Shown piece after piece: positions 27,790-36,278 of a DNA stretch of 64,000 nucleotides. The stretch lies in the NCBI RefSeq assembly GCF_000327505.1, contig NC_019942.1:248001-312000 (forward strand). Reading direction: 5' to 3'. Position 1 is the stretch's first letter, and each line of letters opens with the position of its first letter. Below the pieces are notes generated by a model. That model had not been told where the DNA came from. It saw only the letters and a list, made by a program, of their open reading frames with translations, and did not search any database. The DNA is from Aciduliprofundum sp. MAR08-339 (GTDB lineage Archaea > Thermoplasmatota > Thermoplasmata > Thermoplasmatales > Aciduliprofundaceae). The position numbers and the translations under genes were made by a program.

Positions 27790-27862
27790 TGGGCCCGCCC
27801 GGGTTCGAACCGGGGACCTTCGCCTTGTAAGGGCGACGTCATAACCACTAGACCACGGGCCC
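27790..27862 (-). tRNA. tRNA-Val (TAC)
   Basis: A 73-nt cloverleaf on the minus strand: acceptor GGGCCCG/CGGGCCC with A73 and no CCA, D-arm GTC-TAGTGGTTAT-GAC, anticodon stem TCGCC/GGCGA with loop CTTACAA (anticodon TAC), T-arm CCCGG-TTCGAAC-CCGGG. There is no intron. It lies between top6B and an HTH-ATPase gene. Confidence 0.95.
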
Positions 27863-27923
27863 CTATAAGGCAATAGGAAAAGCCTTTATAATCTTTTCTG
27901 AGGGGCAATTTTAAAAAGGATGA

Positions 27924-27938
27924 GTACAATCACTGTAC
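27924..27938. promoter_or_regulatory. Inverted repeat over the HTH-ATPase start
   Basis: GTACA-ATCAC-TGTAC is a perfect 5-bp inverted repeat with a 5-bp spacer that ends one base before ATG 27940. A TATA-like ATTTTAAAAA lies at about 27909-27918. A protein bound here would cover the transcription start, so this is a candidate operator for the HTH-containing downstream product. Confidence 0.45.
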
Positions 27939-27939
27939 A

Positions 27940-29028
27940 ATGCCCTTGAAACTAACAGTACCCCAGAAAATACTGGTTCATCTTTACGCTTACGGAAAGT
28001 ACGGGGATAGGTACGAGTACCCTGTGGAGATGACCCAACAGGGAATTGCAAATGGCATTGGCATATCCGTGACCCACGTGCCCAGAAACATAAAAAAACT
28101 CATTGAAGAAGGGCTCGTTGAATCTAAGAAGGGGCATGTTAAGGGCAAGAAAAAGAGGGTCAGCATTTACTTTTTAACCTCCAGAGGAATCATAAGGGCC
28201 CAGGAGATCATAAAAAATCTGGATAAAGAGAAAATTGAGGCTCAGGGAAAATACATGAGCATAGGGGAGGTGAGGGAACTAACGGGAAAAAGCACGATGG
28301 AGATAATAAGGGCCATTGAAAGGGGAGAGAAAATAAGACTGGGGACGGATAAAAGAGTTGTATTCTTCGAGGAGGATTTTAAATACGAGAGATTTGTGGA
28401 TAGGGAAGAAGAACTCCGGATAATGAAGGAATGGTACAGCAATGGCAGGGTTCTGAGCATCGTGGGTCCTAGAGGCATAGGAAAAACAGCACTGGTTAAG
28501 GAATTCATAAATCGTGCGGATATATACATCGGGATTGTGTGGCTCAAACTCTACGACGGTAGAACCTGGAAATCCATAAGGGAGTTATTCCAGCATCTCT
28601 TTGGAAGGGACAAAGTTCTGGATTGCCTTAGGAACTCTCCCATTCTTCTAATTTTCGACAATTACCACATGGTGGACGATGATTTTGTGGAGGCCATGCG
28701 AGCACTTATAGATGAGGACATAGGTGAGAGCAGGATAATCGTAACCATGCCTTCAGCCACACCCTTCTACAACAGATTCTACTCATTGAGGGATGTTCAG
28801 GATGGAAAGGTTGTTGAGATAAACCTGGGAGCCCTTGACTATGAGGATGCGAGGAAGCTCCTTCCAGATGTAAGGGAGGATTCCTTCAAACGCATATATC
28901 AGCTGACCAACGGAAATACCAGGCTTCTGGTTATGCTTGCAAAGGGCACATTGAGAGCGGGCAGCAGCGTGCCCCTGACTGCGGAGACTATACACATGCT
29001 AAACTACCTTGCAGAGCAGAAAAATTGA
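27940..29028 (+). CDS. Winged-helix AAA/STAND-type ATPase
   Basis: A 362-residue putative regulator. Residues about 5-95 form a MarR-like winged helix (MTQQGIANGIGISVTHVPRN, then LVESKKGHVKGKKKRVSIYFLT). A second short helical region follows (SIGEVRELTGKS). A P-loop ATPase starts near 165: Walker A IVGPRGIGKTALVKEF, Walker B-like ILLIFDNYHMVDDD, and a sensor region ESRIIVTMPSATP. No C-terminal TPR array follows, unlike larger archaeal relatives. It stands alone with a possible operator at its own start. The ligand and targets are unknown. Confidence 0.75.
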   Translation: MPLKLTVPQKILVHLYAYGKYGDRYEYPVEMTQQGIANGIGISVTHVPRNIKKLIEEGLVESKKGHVKGKKKRVSIYFLTSRGIIRAQEIIKNLDKEKIEAQGKYMSIGEVRELTGKSTMEIIRAIERGEKIRLGTDKRVVFFEEDFKYERFVDREEELRIMKEWYSNGRVLSIVGPRGIGKTALVKEFINRADIYIGIVWLKLYDGRTWKSIRELFQHLFGRDKVLDCLRNSPILLIFDNYHMVDDDFVEAMRALIDEDIGESRIIVTMPSATPFYNRFYSLRDVQDGKVVEINLGALDYEDARKLLPDVREDSFKRIYQLTNGNTRLLVMLAKGTLRAGSSVPLTAETIHMLNYLAEQKN

Positions 29029-29062
29029 AAAGTTTTAAATTTGACCGTTTAGATTTCTCCAT

Positions 29063-30313
29063 GTGAAGAAGAGAGAGAACCTTGTGGAACAACTTGCAAA
29101 AAAAGGGATATGTGCAGTGTGTAAGGGCACAAAGATGCTCTGTGGCAAGAGTGAGTGCCCGCTTCTGGTAAGATACTACTCCATGCTCAAAACAAAAAAG
29201 AATCTGAAAAAGGATATCTACGGCTCTTCTCCCCCAGGAGTGTTCGTCGGAAGGTACGGGTATCCAAAGGTCAACGTTGGGCCACTTGTACCTCCCGAAA
29301 TAGGAGATACGGAATACATGGATATGCCCCAATTCTGGATAGATATGAGCGTTAAGGAATTTGCAGAGATGAGAACATCCCTAGTGAGGGGCATGAAAAA
29401 GATTAATGTGAACGAAGCAAAGGATCCATCCTATTTTCTCCTGTCTCTGCAGGAACTTAGCATGGCCGATAGGCATGTGGATTCCGAAGTTTCGTTTGAG
29501 AAGGTACCTCAGGGACGCGTGTTGGTGGGAAGCGAGGTGCAGCCCTTCGGTCCTGCGGGAAAATTGAAGAGATTGGAGCACGACAATGTGAAGGTGAACT
29601 CAAAATTGGAGAGGGTTTACTACGATGAGATTCCGGCTAAAGATGCAGTTATAGAACTCTACAAAGAGGGACTGAATGTTTCTCTGATTCAGAGAGCTTT
29701 CAGCATGGGCACAATGGGTATAGAGAGAAAAATCGTGCCCACCAGATGGAGCATAACGGCGGTGGATGATACCCTCTCAAAGGAACTCGTGAATAAGGTC
29801 AAAGGGTTCCCCATAATAGAGCAACCTCTTGCTTTCAAATCCTACAAAATGGGAAACCTATTCCTCGTTATTTTCCTGCCCCGCCCCTGGAGTTACGAAC
29901 TTGTGGAAGCGTGGTATCCAGGAACCCTTTGGAACCCCTATGGAAAAAGGACGTTCATGGTATCAAGCCACGAATTCTATGGGGGAAGAAGGAAGTATGC
30001 GGAGATTGGAGGTTGCTACTACGCCGCACGCCTTGCAGTATCCGAGAAATTGGTTGAGATGAAAAGGCAGGCCGAGGTCATAGTTCTGCGTGAGGCACAG
30101 CCGGATTACATCATGCCTGTTGGAGTGTGGCATGTGCGTGAAAATGTGAGAAATGCAATGCGCAGCGAGCCCTTAAAATTCGATACGGAGATGGAAGCGG
30201 TGAATTACGCCCTATCCCAGTTCCACATACGGAGGGATGCATGGTTTAAGGGTTCCACCCTCCTGCAGAGATTTGCATACCAGAGGAGGCTTGAGGACTT
30301 TGAAGTACATTGA
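29063..30313 (+). CDS. nreA: DNA repair protein NreA
   Basis: An archaeal Nre-family protein that acts in repair of DNA damage together with PCNA. The 416 residues have an N-terminal zinc-binding cluster (GICAVCKGTKMLCGKSECP), the conserved PPGVFVGRYGYPKVNVGP region, and a C-terminal QRRLEDF that looks like the PCNA-interacting PIP box typical of the family. The start is GTG 29063, about 26 nt after TTTTAAAT. The SPL-like radical SAM gene overlaps its 3' end, suggesting one repair operon. Confidence 0.9.
   Translation: MKKRENLVEQLAKKGICAVCKGTKMLCGKSECPLLVRYYSMLKTKKNLKKDIYGSSPPGVFVGRYGYPKVNVGPLVPPEIGDTEYMDMPQFWIDMSVKEFAEMRTSLVRGMKKINVNEAKDPSYFLLSLQELSMADRHVDSEVSFEKVPQGRVLVGSEVQPFGPAGKLKRLEHDNVKVNSKLERVYYDEIPAKDAVIELYKEGLNVSLIQRAFSMGTMGIERKIVPTRWSITAVDDTLSKELVNKVKGFPIIEQPLAFKSYKMGNLFLVIFLPRPWSYELVEAWYPGTLWNPYGKRTFMVSSHEFYGGRRKYAEIGGCYYAARLAVSEKLVEMKRQAEVIVLREAQPDYIMPVGVWHVRENVRNAMRSEPLKFDTEMEAVNYALSQFHIRRDAWFKGSTLLQRFAYQRRLEDFEVH
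30283..30289 (+). promoter_or_regulatory. Ribosome site embedded in the NreA PIP-box codons
   Basis: GAGGAGG, within the QRR codons of the nreA C-terminus, lies 10 nt before TTG 30300 of the downstream gene. It decides between TTG 30291 (too close) and TTG 30300. Confidence 0.5.
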
Positions 30314-31031
30314 GATCCATGTAAAGCATGCCCTTTCAAAATCAAAACTCAAAAACACAGATTACGCCCTCAATCCGTACAGGGGGTGTGAGCACAGGTG
30401 TGTGTACTGCTACGCCCCATACGTGCTCCACATACCCCTTGAAGAGTGGAACAGCACGGTTTACGTTAAGAGGAACCTGCCCACAGTACTGGATAAGGAA
30501 TTAAGGAGAAAAAAGGGACATGTTGAGGTGGGCACAGTCACCGATGCCTATCAACCGGCGGAGCGAAGGTACGAAATAACGAGAATGTCCCTTGAGGTTC
30601 TAAAAAAGCACAATGCCAACATATCCATACTCACAAAATCCTCGCTTATACTTAGAGATAAAGACATCCTGGAAAATATGAACGCGGAAATAGGGGTGAC
30701 CATAACAACTCCCGTTGATGCTCTGCGAAAGAAAATTGAGCCCTACGCATCGCCTGTGGACGAGAGAATGCAGGTTCTTGAGGAGTTCGCAGGGAGAAAC
30801 ATAACCTACGCCTTCATAGGGCCAATATTTCCCAGACTTCTGATTCCTTACCTCAAGGAATTACTGGCCCTTCTTAGAAAAATCGGTGTTGATTATGTTA
30901 TCTTTGACAGATTCAGGATGAAAAAGGGAATGCATGTACCGGATTTTTTAATGTACGGAGAGGATGATCTGAAAATAAAAATAAACAGGATTGCAAAAAA
31001 CTCTGGGTTGAAATACTATTTCGGGTGGTGA
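30300..31031 (+). CDS. SPL-like radical SAM protein (spore photoproduct lyase / COG1533 family)
   Basis: A 243-residue radical SAM enzyme. The cluster motif is NPYRGCEHRCVYCYAPY (three Cys), followed by VEVGTVTDAYQPAERRYEITR, typical of the SPL-like group. Bacterial spore photoproduct lyase reverses UV damage; the archaeal members have no proven substrate, but the overlap with nreA points to DNA repair. It is shorter than true SPL (about 340). The start is TTG 30300, set by GAGGAGG upstream; earlier in-frame codons are not conserved. Confidence 0.78.
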   Translation: MKYIEIHVKHALSKSKLKNTDYALNPYRGCEHRCVYCYAPYVLHIPLEEWNSTVYVKRNLPTVLDKELRRKKGHVEVGTVTDAYQPAERRYEITRMSLEVLKKHNANISILTKSSLILRDKDILENMNAEIGVTITTPVDALRKKIEPYASPVDERMQVLEEFAGRNITYAFIGPIFPRLLIPYLKELLALLRKIGVDYVIFDRFRMKKGMHVPDFLMYGEDDLKIKINRIAKNSGLKYYFGW

Positions 31032-32036
31032 TCATCGGTCGTATTGGTCCTCAACGCGCACAGTATCCTCAGGATGGGGCGTGGAATACTCGTAGAGAAG
31101 CATGTTCTCCGCTGCAACTATCCTGTGCTTCTTTCCCGGAGGTATGCGCAGAACGTCTCCTTCACGCACAACATGTTTCTCCCCCTCTATCTCTATGTAC
31201 CCGCTTCCGTACTTGATGTGCATTGTCTCATCCTTCCTTGGATGGTAATGCAGGGATGTACTGTACCCCTTGCGAAGGTAGAGTTCCTTCACCATGTACT
31301 TGTCCGTGAGAATGACAACCTTCTCGTAGCCCCAAGGCTTGTCCTCACGGTTCTTGTACTCGGCACGTACCCTTTCAAGATCCTTCAGACTATCCACACT
31401 CTGCCAGAAAACATTGTCCTCCCTGAAAACGTAGGCACGGCGCATTTCGGCAAGAAGAGGAAACACCGTACGCTCAACCGCCTTATCCGTATACTCCCTC
31501 TCAAAATAGGGATAGGCCTCCTTCTTTATGTAGTACAATCCAGCGTTTATGTAATAATCAAGAAGGGGTTTTTCCCTGAAGGATAGGATCAGATCGTCCT
31601 TGAAATCTATAACCCCATAGGGAGAGCGCATTCTCGTAACCGCTATGGTGAGCAGTGCATTTTCATTGCGCTCTGCACTCTCAATCATCTCTCTTATGTT
31701 GAAATCAGCCACCACGTCCCCGTTCCTGACCACAGAGTCATCATCCATGTTTGAAAAAGCATTTGCAAGGGCCCATAGCGTACCGCGGGGCTCATCCTCC
31801 ACAAGGTAATGAATGCGCATGCCTTTCCACTCCTCGCCATACCTCTCCCTTATTCGATCCCACAGATACCCCACAAGGAGATAAACCTCATCCACACCCG
31901 CATACTTCAAATCAAGAATCTGCTTATCCAGAATCGTGTAATTTTCCTTTATCTCTACGAGAGGTTTTGGCACGTAATCAGTTATGGGCTTCAGTCTCTT
32001 TCCGTATCCTCCGGCAAGTATCACACCTACAACCAT
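31032..32036 (-). CDS. Sugar-1-phosphate nucleotidyltransferase fused to a cupin (PMI type II-like)
   Basis: A 334-residue two-domain protein. Residues 1-225 are a nucleotidyltransferase (GVILAGGYGKRLKPITDYVPKPLVEI, then GDVVADFN). Residues about 232-320 are a cupin (PWGYEKVVIL, SLHYHPRKDETMHI, GDVLRIPPGKKHRIV) like the phosphomannose isomerase domain of ManC/AlgA-type enzymes. The order matches bifunctional PMI/GMP enzymes, but the first domain is shorter than in ManC, so the sugar is uncertain. It follows a radical SAM gene by 1 nt and probably serves surface glycan synthesis. Confidence 0.8.
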   Translation of the reverse strand: MVVGVILAGGYGKRLKPITDYVPKPLVEIKENYTILDKQILDLKYAGVDEVYLLVGYLWDRIRERYGEEWKGMRIHYLVEDEPRGTLWALANAFSNMDDDSVVRNGDVVADFNIREMIESAERNENALLTIAVTRMRSPYGVIDFKDDLILSFREKPLLDYYINAGLYYIKKEAYPYFEREYTDKAVERTVFPLLAEMRRAYVFREDNVFWQSVDSLKDLERVRAEYKNREDKPWGYEKVVILTDKYMVKELYLRKGYSTSLHYHPRKDETMHIKYGSGYIEIEGEKHVVREGDVLRIPPGKKHRIVAAENMLLYEYSTPHPEDTVRVEDQYDR

Positions 32037-32037
32037 A

Positions 32038-32976
32038 CTATCGCCTCATGTATCCCTTTATCGTGCTCCATGCATATTTTCCAAGGTTAAAAACATTGTT
32101 GAAATTTGAGGTCTCAGCATGGAGATAGAGCATGCAACTTCTTTTACACGCATACATTGTTTTCCTTGCCCTTTTAGCCTCATCTGAAAGGAGTATACTC
32201 TCCAGATCCTTCTCCAGCAAATTACCAACCTTCCAGCCAATCACGCTGCACGGATAAACTATATCCCCATTTGCCTCTATCATCACGGAAAATGACTTGC
32301 AGGTATAGGTCCTTAACAGGCTATCTATGAAAGCGTCGCTCGTTACAATCGTGCTTCCAAACTCCTTTTTCAGTTTCAGGAGTTCATCGTGTATTTCCCT
32401 CTTGTCAGGGCTCAAATTTTCGGCCCCTGGAAGGTAAACCGCTGGCATGAGAAGTATCCTTGCACCTGCCTCATGGGCCCTTTCAACCTTCCAGCGTATG
32501 GCCTTCACATCGTTCCTCGTAACCACGGTTTGCACCGTTATTTTTATGCGCGATGTATACCTAGGAAGTTCGTCAAAGAGGTACAGATTGTTGTGACCCT
32601 CATCAATGGATATGTGGAGAAAATCAAGGTACTTGGCAAACTCCTCAAGGGGCAATTTGTGAAGAAGGGTACCGTTTGTGGTCATGAACAGGTAGAATGA
32701 GCGGTCATGGGCGTACTTCACTATGTCCAGAATGTCCCTGCGCAATGTTGGCTCTCCACCCTCAAGGCTCAAAACTGTAACCGTGCTATCGGCAAGTCTG
32801 TCAATTATCCTGAAAATATCCTTCGTGGGCAAATCGGGAGTTCTATCACGCCAAACATTGCAGAATGGACACTGCATATTGCATCTGTGGGTAACCTTGA
32901 ATGATCCGTACACGGGCCTGTCGTAATCAAGATAGGATTTCAGGAACCATTTTATCGCCCTCAAATTGCGATTCAC
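32038..32976 (-). CDS. Radical SAM protein, MoaA/SPASM-like
   Basis: A 312-residue enzyme with the cluster motif HRCNMQCPFC near residue 32, the SLEGGEPTLRRDI SAM motif, and C-terminal cysteines (TYTCKSF, IVYPCSVIG and CKRSCM) consistent with an auxiliary cluster. Such proteins modify peptides, lipids or sugars; I cannot assign a substrate. It begins at GTG 32976 and is 1 nt from the nucleotidyltransferase-cupin gene, so a role in making or modifying a sugar or lipid headgroup is plausible. Confidence 0.75.
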   Translation of the reverse strand: MNRNLRAIKWFLKSYLDYDRPVYGSFKVTHRCNMQCPFCNVWRDRTPDLPTKDIFRIIDRLADSTVTVLSLEGGEPTLRRDILDIVKYAHDRSFYLFMTTNGTLLHKLPLEEFAKYLDFLHISIDEGHNNLYLFDELPRYTSRIKITVQTVVTRNDVKAIRWKVERAHEAGARILLMPAVYLPGAENLSPDKREIHDELLKLKKEFGSTIVTSDAFIDSLLRTYTCKSFSVMIEANGDIVYPCSVIGWKVGNLLEKDLESILLSDEAKRARKTMYACKRSCMLYLHAETSNFNNVFNLGKYAWSTIKGYMRR

Positions 32977-33016
32977 CTTGGGAGATAAATTTTAATGTAT
33001 AAGGTATTTTTCCTCT

Positions 33017-33679
33017 ATGCTCATTGTAAGTTTTGACTGCTACGGTACCATAATTGATTGGGAGAGGGGAATAGTTAACACCATAAGAAAGGTCTTCCCA
33101 AATTCGCATCTTAGCTATGCACAAATCCTGAATATGTACGCGGAAATAGAGTCAAAACTGGAGAAACACTACAGACCCTACAGAGAGATACTGAGGGATG
33201 TTATGATTGAATTTGCAAATTCGCTGAACAGGGAGATTTCCTCAGAAGAGGAACTTGCCCTGGTGAAAAGTTTACCCAAATGGCCTGCATTTGATGATTC
33301 AAGGAATGCGCTTAGGAGGATAAAGAACCTGGCAAAAATAGCAATAATATCCAACGTGGACAATGATCTCATCGCCAAGACCATTGAAAACCTGGGGGTG
33401 AAATTTGATTTTGTCATAACAGCAGAGATGGTGGGCGCGTACAAGCCCTCACTCAGTGTCTTTAAATATGCCCAGAGGGTCTTCAACGTTACAAGAAACG
33501 AATGGCTCCATGCGGCACAGAGCGTTTACCACGACATTGCCCCATGCAGGAAACTGGGAATAAAAACGGCACTCATAAAGCGCAGGGGTCACGGAGCCAC
33601 CCCAAAGGCAAAAGGTGATGGAGATCTCTCCTTCAACGATCTCTCGGAGTTGGCTGATTTTTTAGAGCGTCTCAAATAA
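33017..33679 (+). CDS. HAD-superfamily hydrolase (haloacid dehalogenase type II-like)
   Basis: A 220-residue phosphohydrolase-type protein. Motif I is SFDCYGTIIDWERG with the nucleophile Asp, motif II is IISNVDND, motif III Lys lies in GAYKPSLSVF, and the motif IV region is AAQSVYHDIAPCRKLGI. The DCYGT-DWERG pattern resembles L-2-haloacid dehalogenases, but many of these act on phosphates. The substrate is unknown. ATG 33017 begins the motif I strand directly. Confidence 0.82.
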   Translation: MLIVSFDCYGTIIDWERGIVNTIRKVFPNSHLSYAQILNMYAEIESKLEKHYRPYREILRDVMIEFANSLNREISSEEELALVKSLPKWPAFDDSRNALRRIKNLAKIAIISNVDNDLIAKTIENLGVKFDFVITAEMVGAYKPSLSVFKYAQRVFNVTRNEWLHAAQSVYHDIAPCRKLGIKTALIKRRGHGATPKAKGDGDLSFNDLSELADFLERLK

Positions 33680-33713
33680 GTTTATGTACGAGTAATTTTT
33701 TAGGTAGGTGGTG

Positions 33714-34580
33714 ATGGGTTTGAAAGAAAAGGTCAGGGACATTATGTCAAGAAATCCAGTATGTGTCAAGGCACCTGGAACTAAGAAGGATGTGCTTCGC
33801 ACCCTGGTGAGGTACAACATAACGGGCGTGCCCGTCGTGAATGAGGAGGGAAAACTTCTTGGTATAGTTTCCCGCAGAGACATATTTGAAAATCCGGGGG
33901 AGGAGCAGGTTGCGCTTCTTATGAGGAGGGATGTGCCCACCGTTAGTGAGGATGACACCATTGAATACGCTGCATCGGTCATGCTGAGATACGGAAGGAG
34001 GCACATAGTTGTTGTTGATGAGGAGAGAAATGTAATAGGAATACTCACACCCCAGGACTTCCTCAGTGTTGTGGAAGAGCGCAGAATATCAGAACCCGTG
34101 GAGAAATACATCACCAAGCCATGTTTCCCCCTGCACAAATGCACCCCACTGCCCGTTGTGTTCTGCGCCATGAGCCTTTCCTCACTTCCCGCTTTCCCCG
34201 TGGTGGACGACGACGGGAAACTCATAGGAATAGTCACCGACAGGGATCTGTTTGAGAAGGCCGAGGTTGATAAGAGCGTGGCAATTTCGGAACTGGGACT
34301 CGGGGACGATGAAGATTCCTGGAACTGGGAAGGATTAAGAAATGTGATCAAACTCTTCTACATGGAGGAGAAGGTCAATCTTCCAAAGATTCCGGTTGAA
34401 GAGGTCATGATCAAGAACCCCGTATCCATATTCTCAAAATCTCCCGCATGGGAGGCAGCAAGAATAATGCGCAAAAACAATTTCTCCCAGCTACCTGTGA
34501 GAAATACGCACGATGACCTGATCGCCATGATCTTCGACAGTGATCTGGTTGCATCCCTCGTGGGTGTGAATTATGAGTGA
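33714..34580 (+). CDS. Protein with four CBS domains
   Basis: A 288-residue regulatory protein composed of two CBS pairs (VRDIMSRNPVCVKA; VALLMRRDVPTVSEDD; VEKYITKPCFPLHK; VEEVMIKNPVSIFS), expected to bind adenine nucleotides or SAM. There is no catalytic domain. The start is ambiguous: GTG 33708, ATG 33714 and TTG 33720 are all in frame within a GGTGGTGATGG stretch. It overlaps glyS by 8 nt, so it may sense adenylates in coordination with translation. Confidence 0.85.
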   Translation: MGLKEKVRDIMSRNPVCVKAPGTKKDVLRTLVRYNITGVPVVNEEGKLLGIVSRRDIFENPGEEQVALLMRRDVPTVSEDDTIEYAASVMLRYGRRHIVVVDEERNVIGILTPQDFLSVVEERRISEPVEKYITKPCFPLHKCTPLPVVFCAMSLSSLPAFPVVDDDGKLIGIVTDRDLFEKAEVDKSVAISELGLGDDEDSWNWEGLRNVIKLFYMEEKVNLPKIPVEEVMIKNPVSIFSKSPAWEAARIMRKNNFSQLPVRNTHDDLIAMIFDSDLVASLVGVNYE

Positions 34581-36246
34581 TGTGCGAGTTAGCATAATGG
34601 AAATTGCCAAGCGGAGGGGTTTTTACTGGAAGGCCTACGAGATATACGGAGGACTGAGCGGCTTCTACGATTATGGACCCCTTGGAGCACTCATCAAGGA
34701 GAACCTGCTCCGCCTGTGGAGGAAGGAATTTGTCATCAAGGACGGACTACTCATGCTTGATGGGCCTAATATTGGGCCAGAACTGATGTACATTGCCTCA
34801 GGTCACGCGGAGAAGTTCACGGATTATATGGTTACTTGCAAGAAATGCGGCCATTCGTTCAGGGCGGACGAACTTTTGAAAGGAATAGTTGAAAACCCGG
34901 AAAAACTTGACGAGAAGGGGCTGAAGAGAGCGATAAAGGAGAACAACGTGCGCTGCCCCGATTGCGGTGGAGAGCTAACTGACCCTGAAAGATTTCACCT
35001 GATGTTCCCCACAAAGGTGGGACTGGATAAAAACGCCTTTTTACGCCCAGAAACCGCACAGGGGATATTTGTGAATTTCTCCATAATGTATCGTCTCAAC
35101 AGAGAAAAATTGCCATTTGGAGTTGCCCAGATCGGAAAGGGGTTTAGGAACGAAATAAGCCCGCGTCAGGGACTCTTGAGGTTGAGAGAGTTCAACATGG
35201 CCGAAATTGAACTTTTTGTTGACCCATACGAAATCACATTGCCTGGAGAAATAGATGATGTTGAGATTTCACTTCTCACCAGAGATGGAGAGAATTTAAG
35301 AGTTAAGGTTAAAGAAGCCATTGAAAAACAGATTATGAGCCCATACATTGCGTACTATATGGGGAAAATTTTGAATTTTCTCAATAAACTGGGTATAGAT
35401 CTCAAGCGTGTTAGATTCAGGCAGCATTTCAAAGAGGAACTTGCCCACTACGCCAGGGATACCTGGGATTGCGAGATTCTCCTCTCATCTGGATGGACTG
35501 AGGTAATAGGCATTGCCGATCGCGGAGATTACGATTTGCGCAGGCATATGACCTACTCAGGAAGGGATTTGACAGCCCTGCGCAGATTCAAAGAGCCAAA
35601 AAAGATAAAAATAAAAAAACTCAGGCCCAGAATGGAGATCCTGGGCCCCATGTTCAAGGGCGAGGCAAAGAAGATCGCTGAGATCATAGAGGAAATGGAG
35701 TTCACCGACGGAAACCTGGAAGTGGATCTCAACGGAAGAAGGGTAAAAATACCGCAGGATGCCTACGAGGTCGTGATCGAAGAGGAGACGATAGGTGGTG
35801 AGAGGTTCATTCCCAACGTTATTGAACCCTCATTTGGAATTGATAGGCTTATTTACTCCCTTCTTGAGCATGCCTACTACGAGCGGGAGGATTCTGGATA
35901 CAAGGTGCTGAGACTCAAACCCATAATTGCACCTCTCAAGGTCGGTGTCTTTCCCCTTATGGCAAAGGACAACCTGGACGATGTGGCAAGGGAGATACTT
36001 ACAATTTTGAGAAGTGGCGGCATAAACTCCTACTACGACGATTCGGGCTCCATAGGACGAAGATACGCCCGCGCAGACGAAATAGGGGTGCCCTTCTGCA
36101 TAACCGTGGACTATCAAACATTGAAGGACAGGACAGTGACGGTCAGAGAAAGGGATAGTGCAGAGCAGAAGAGAATCCCCATAGAAAAACTGCCAGAGAT
36201 CATAAAGCAGCTTGTTGAGGAGCAGGTGAAATTCTCGGAGATATGA
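34573..36246 (+). CDS. glyS: Glycyl-tRNA synthetase (alpha2, archaeal/eukaryal type)
   Basis: A class II aminoacyl-tRNA synthetase of 557 residues. The start IMEIAKRRGFYWKAYEIYGG and GFYDYGPLG are characteristic. A zinc-like module (CKKCGHSF and CPDCGGEL) precedes motif 2 (GFRNEISPRQGLLRLREF) and motif 3 (EPSFGIDRLIYSLL). A C-terminal anticodon-binding domain follows. It overlaps the CBS gene; glycine is also produced by the Tdh/Kbl genes a few kilobases away. Confidence 0.95.
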   Translation: MSDVRVSIMEIAKRRGFYWKAYEIYGGLSGFYDYGPLGALIKENLLRLWRKEFVIKDGLLMLDGPNIGPELMYIASGHAEKFTDYMVTCKKCGHSFRADELLKGIVENPEKLDEKGLKRAIKENNVRCPDCGGELTDPERFHLMFPTKVGLDKNAFLRPETAQGIFVNFSIMYRLNREKLPFGVAQIGKGFRNEISPRQGLLRLREFNMAEIELFVDPYEITLPGEIDDVEISLLTRDGENLRVKVKEAIEKQIMSPYIAYYMGKILNFLNKLGIDLKRVRFRQHFKEELAHYARDTWDCEILLSSGWTEVIGIADRGDYDLRRHMTYSGRDLTALRRFKEPKKIKIKKLRPRMEILGPMFKGEAKKIAEIIEEMEFTDGNLEVDLNGRRVKIPQDAYEVVIEEETIGGERFIPNVIEPSFGIDRLIYSLLEHAYYEREDSGYKVLRLKPIIAPLKVGVFPLMAKDNLDDVAREILTILRSGGINSYYDDSGSIGRRYARADEIGVPFCITVDYQTLKDRTVTVRERDSAEQKRIPIEKLPEIIKQLVEEQVKFSEI

Positions 36247-36278
36247 ATTTATAAATATCGCCTCGCCTTTTCAAATTT

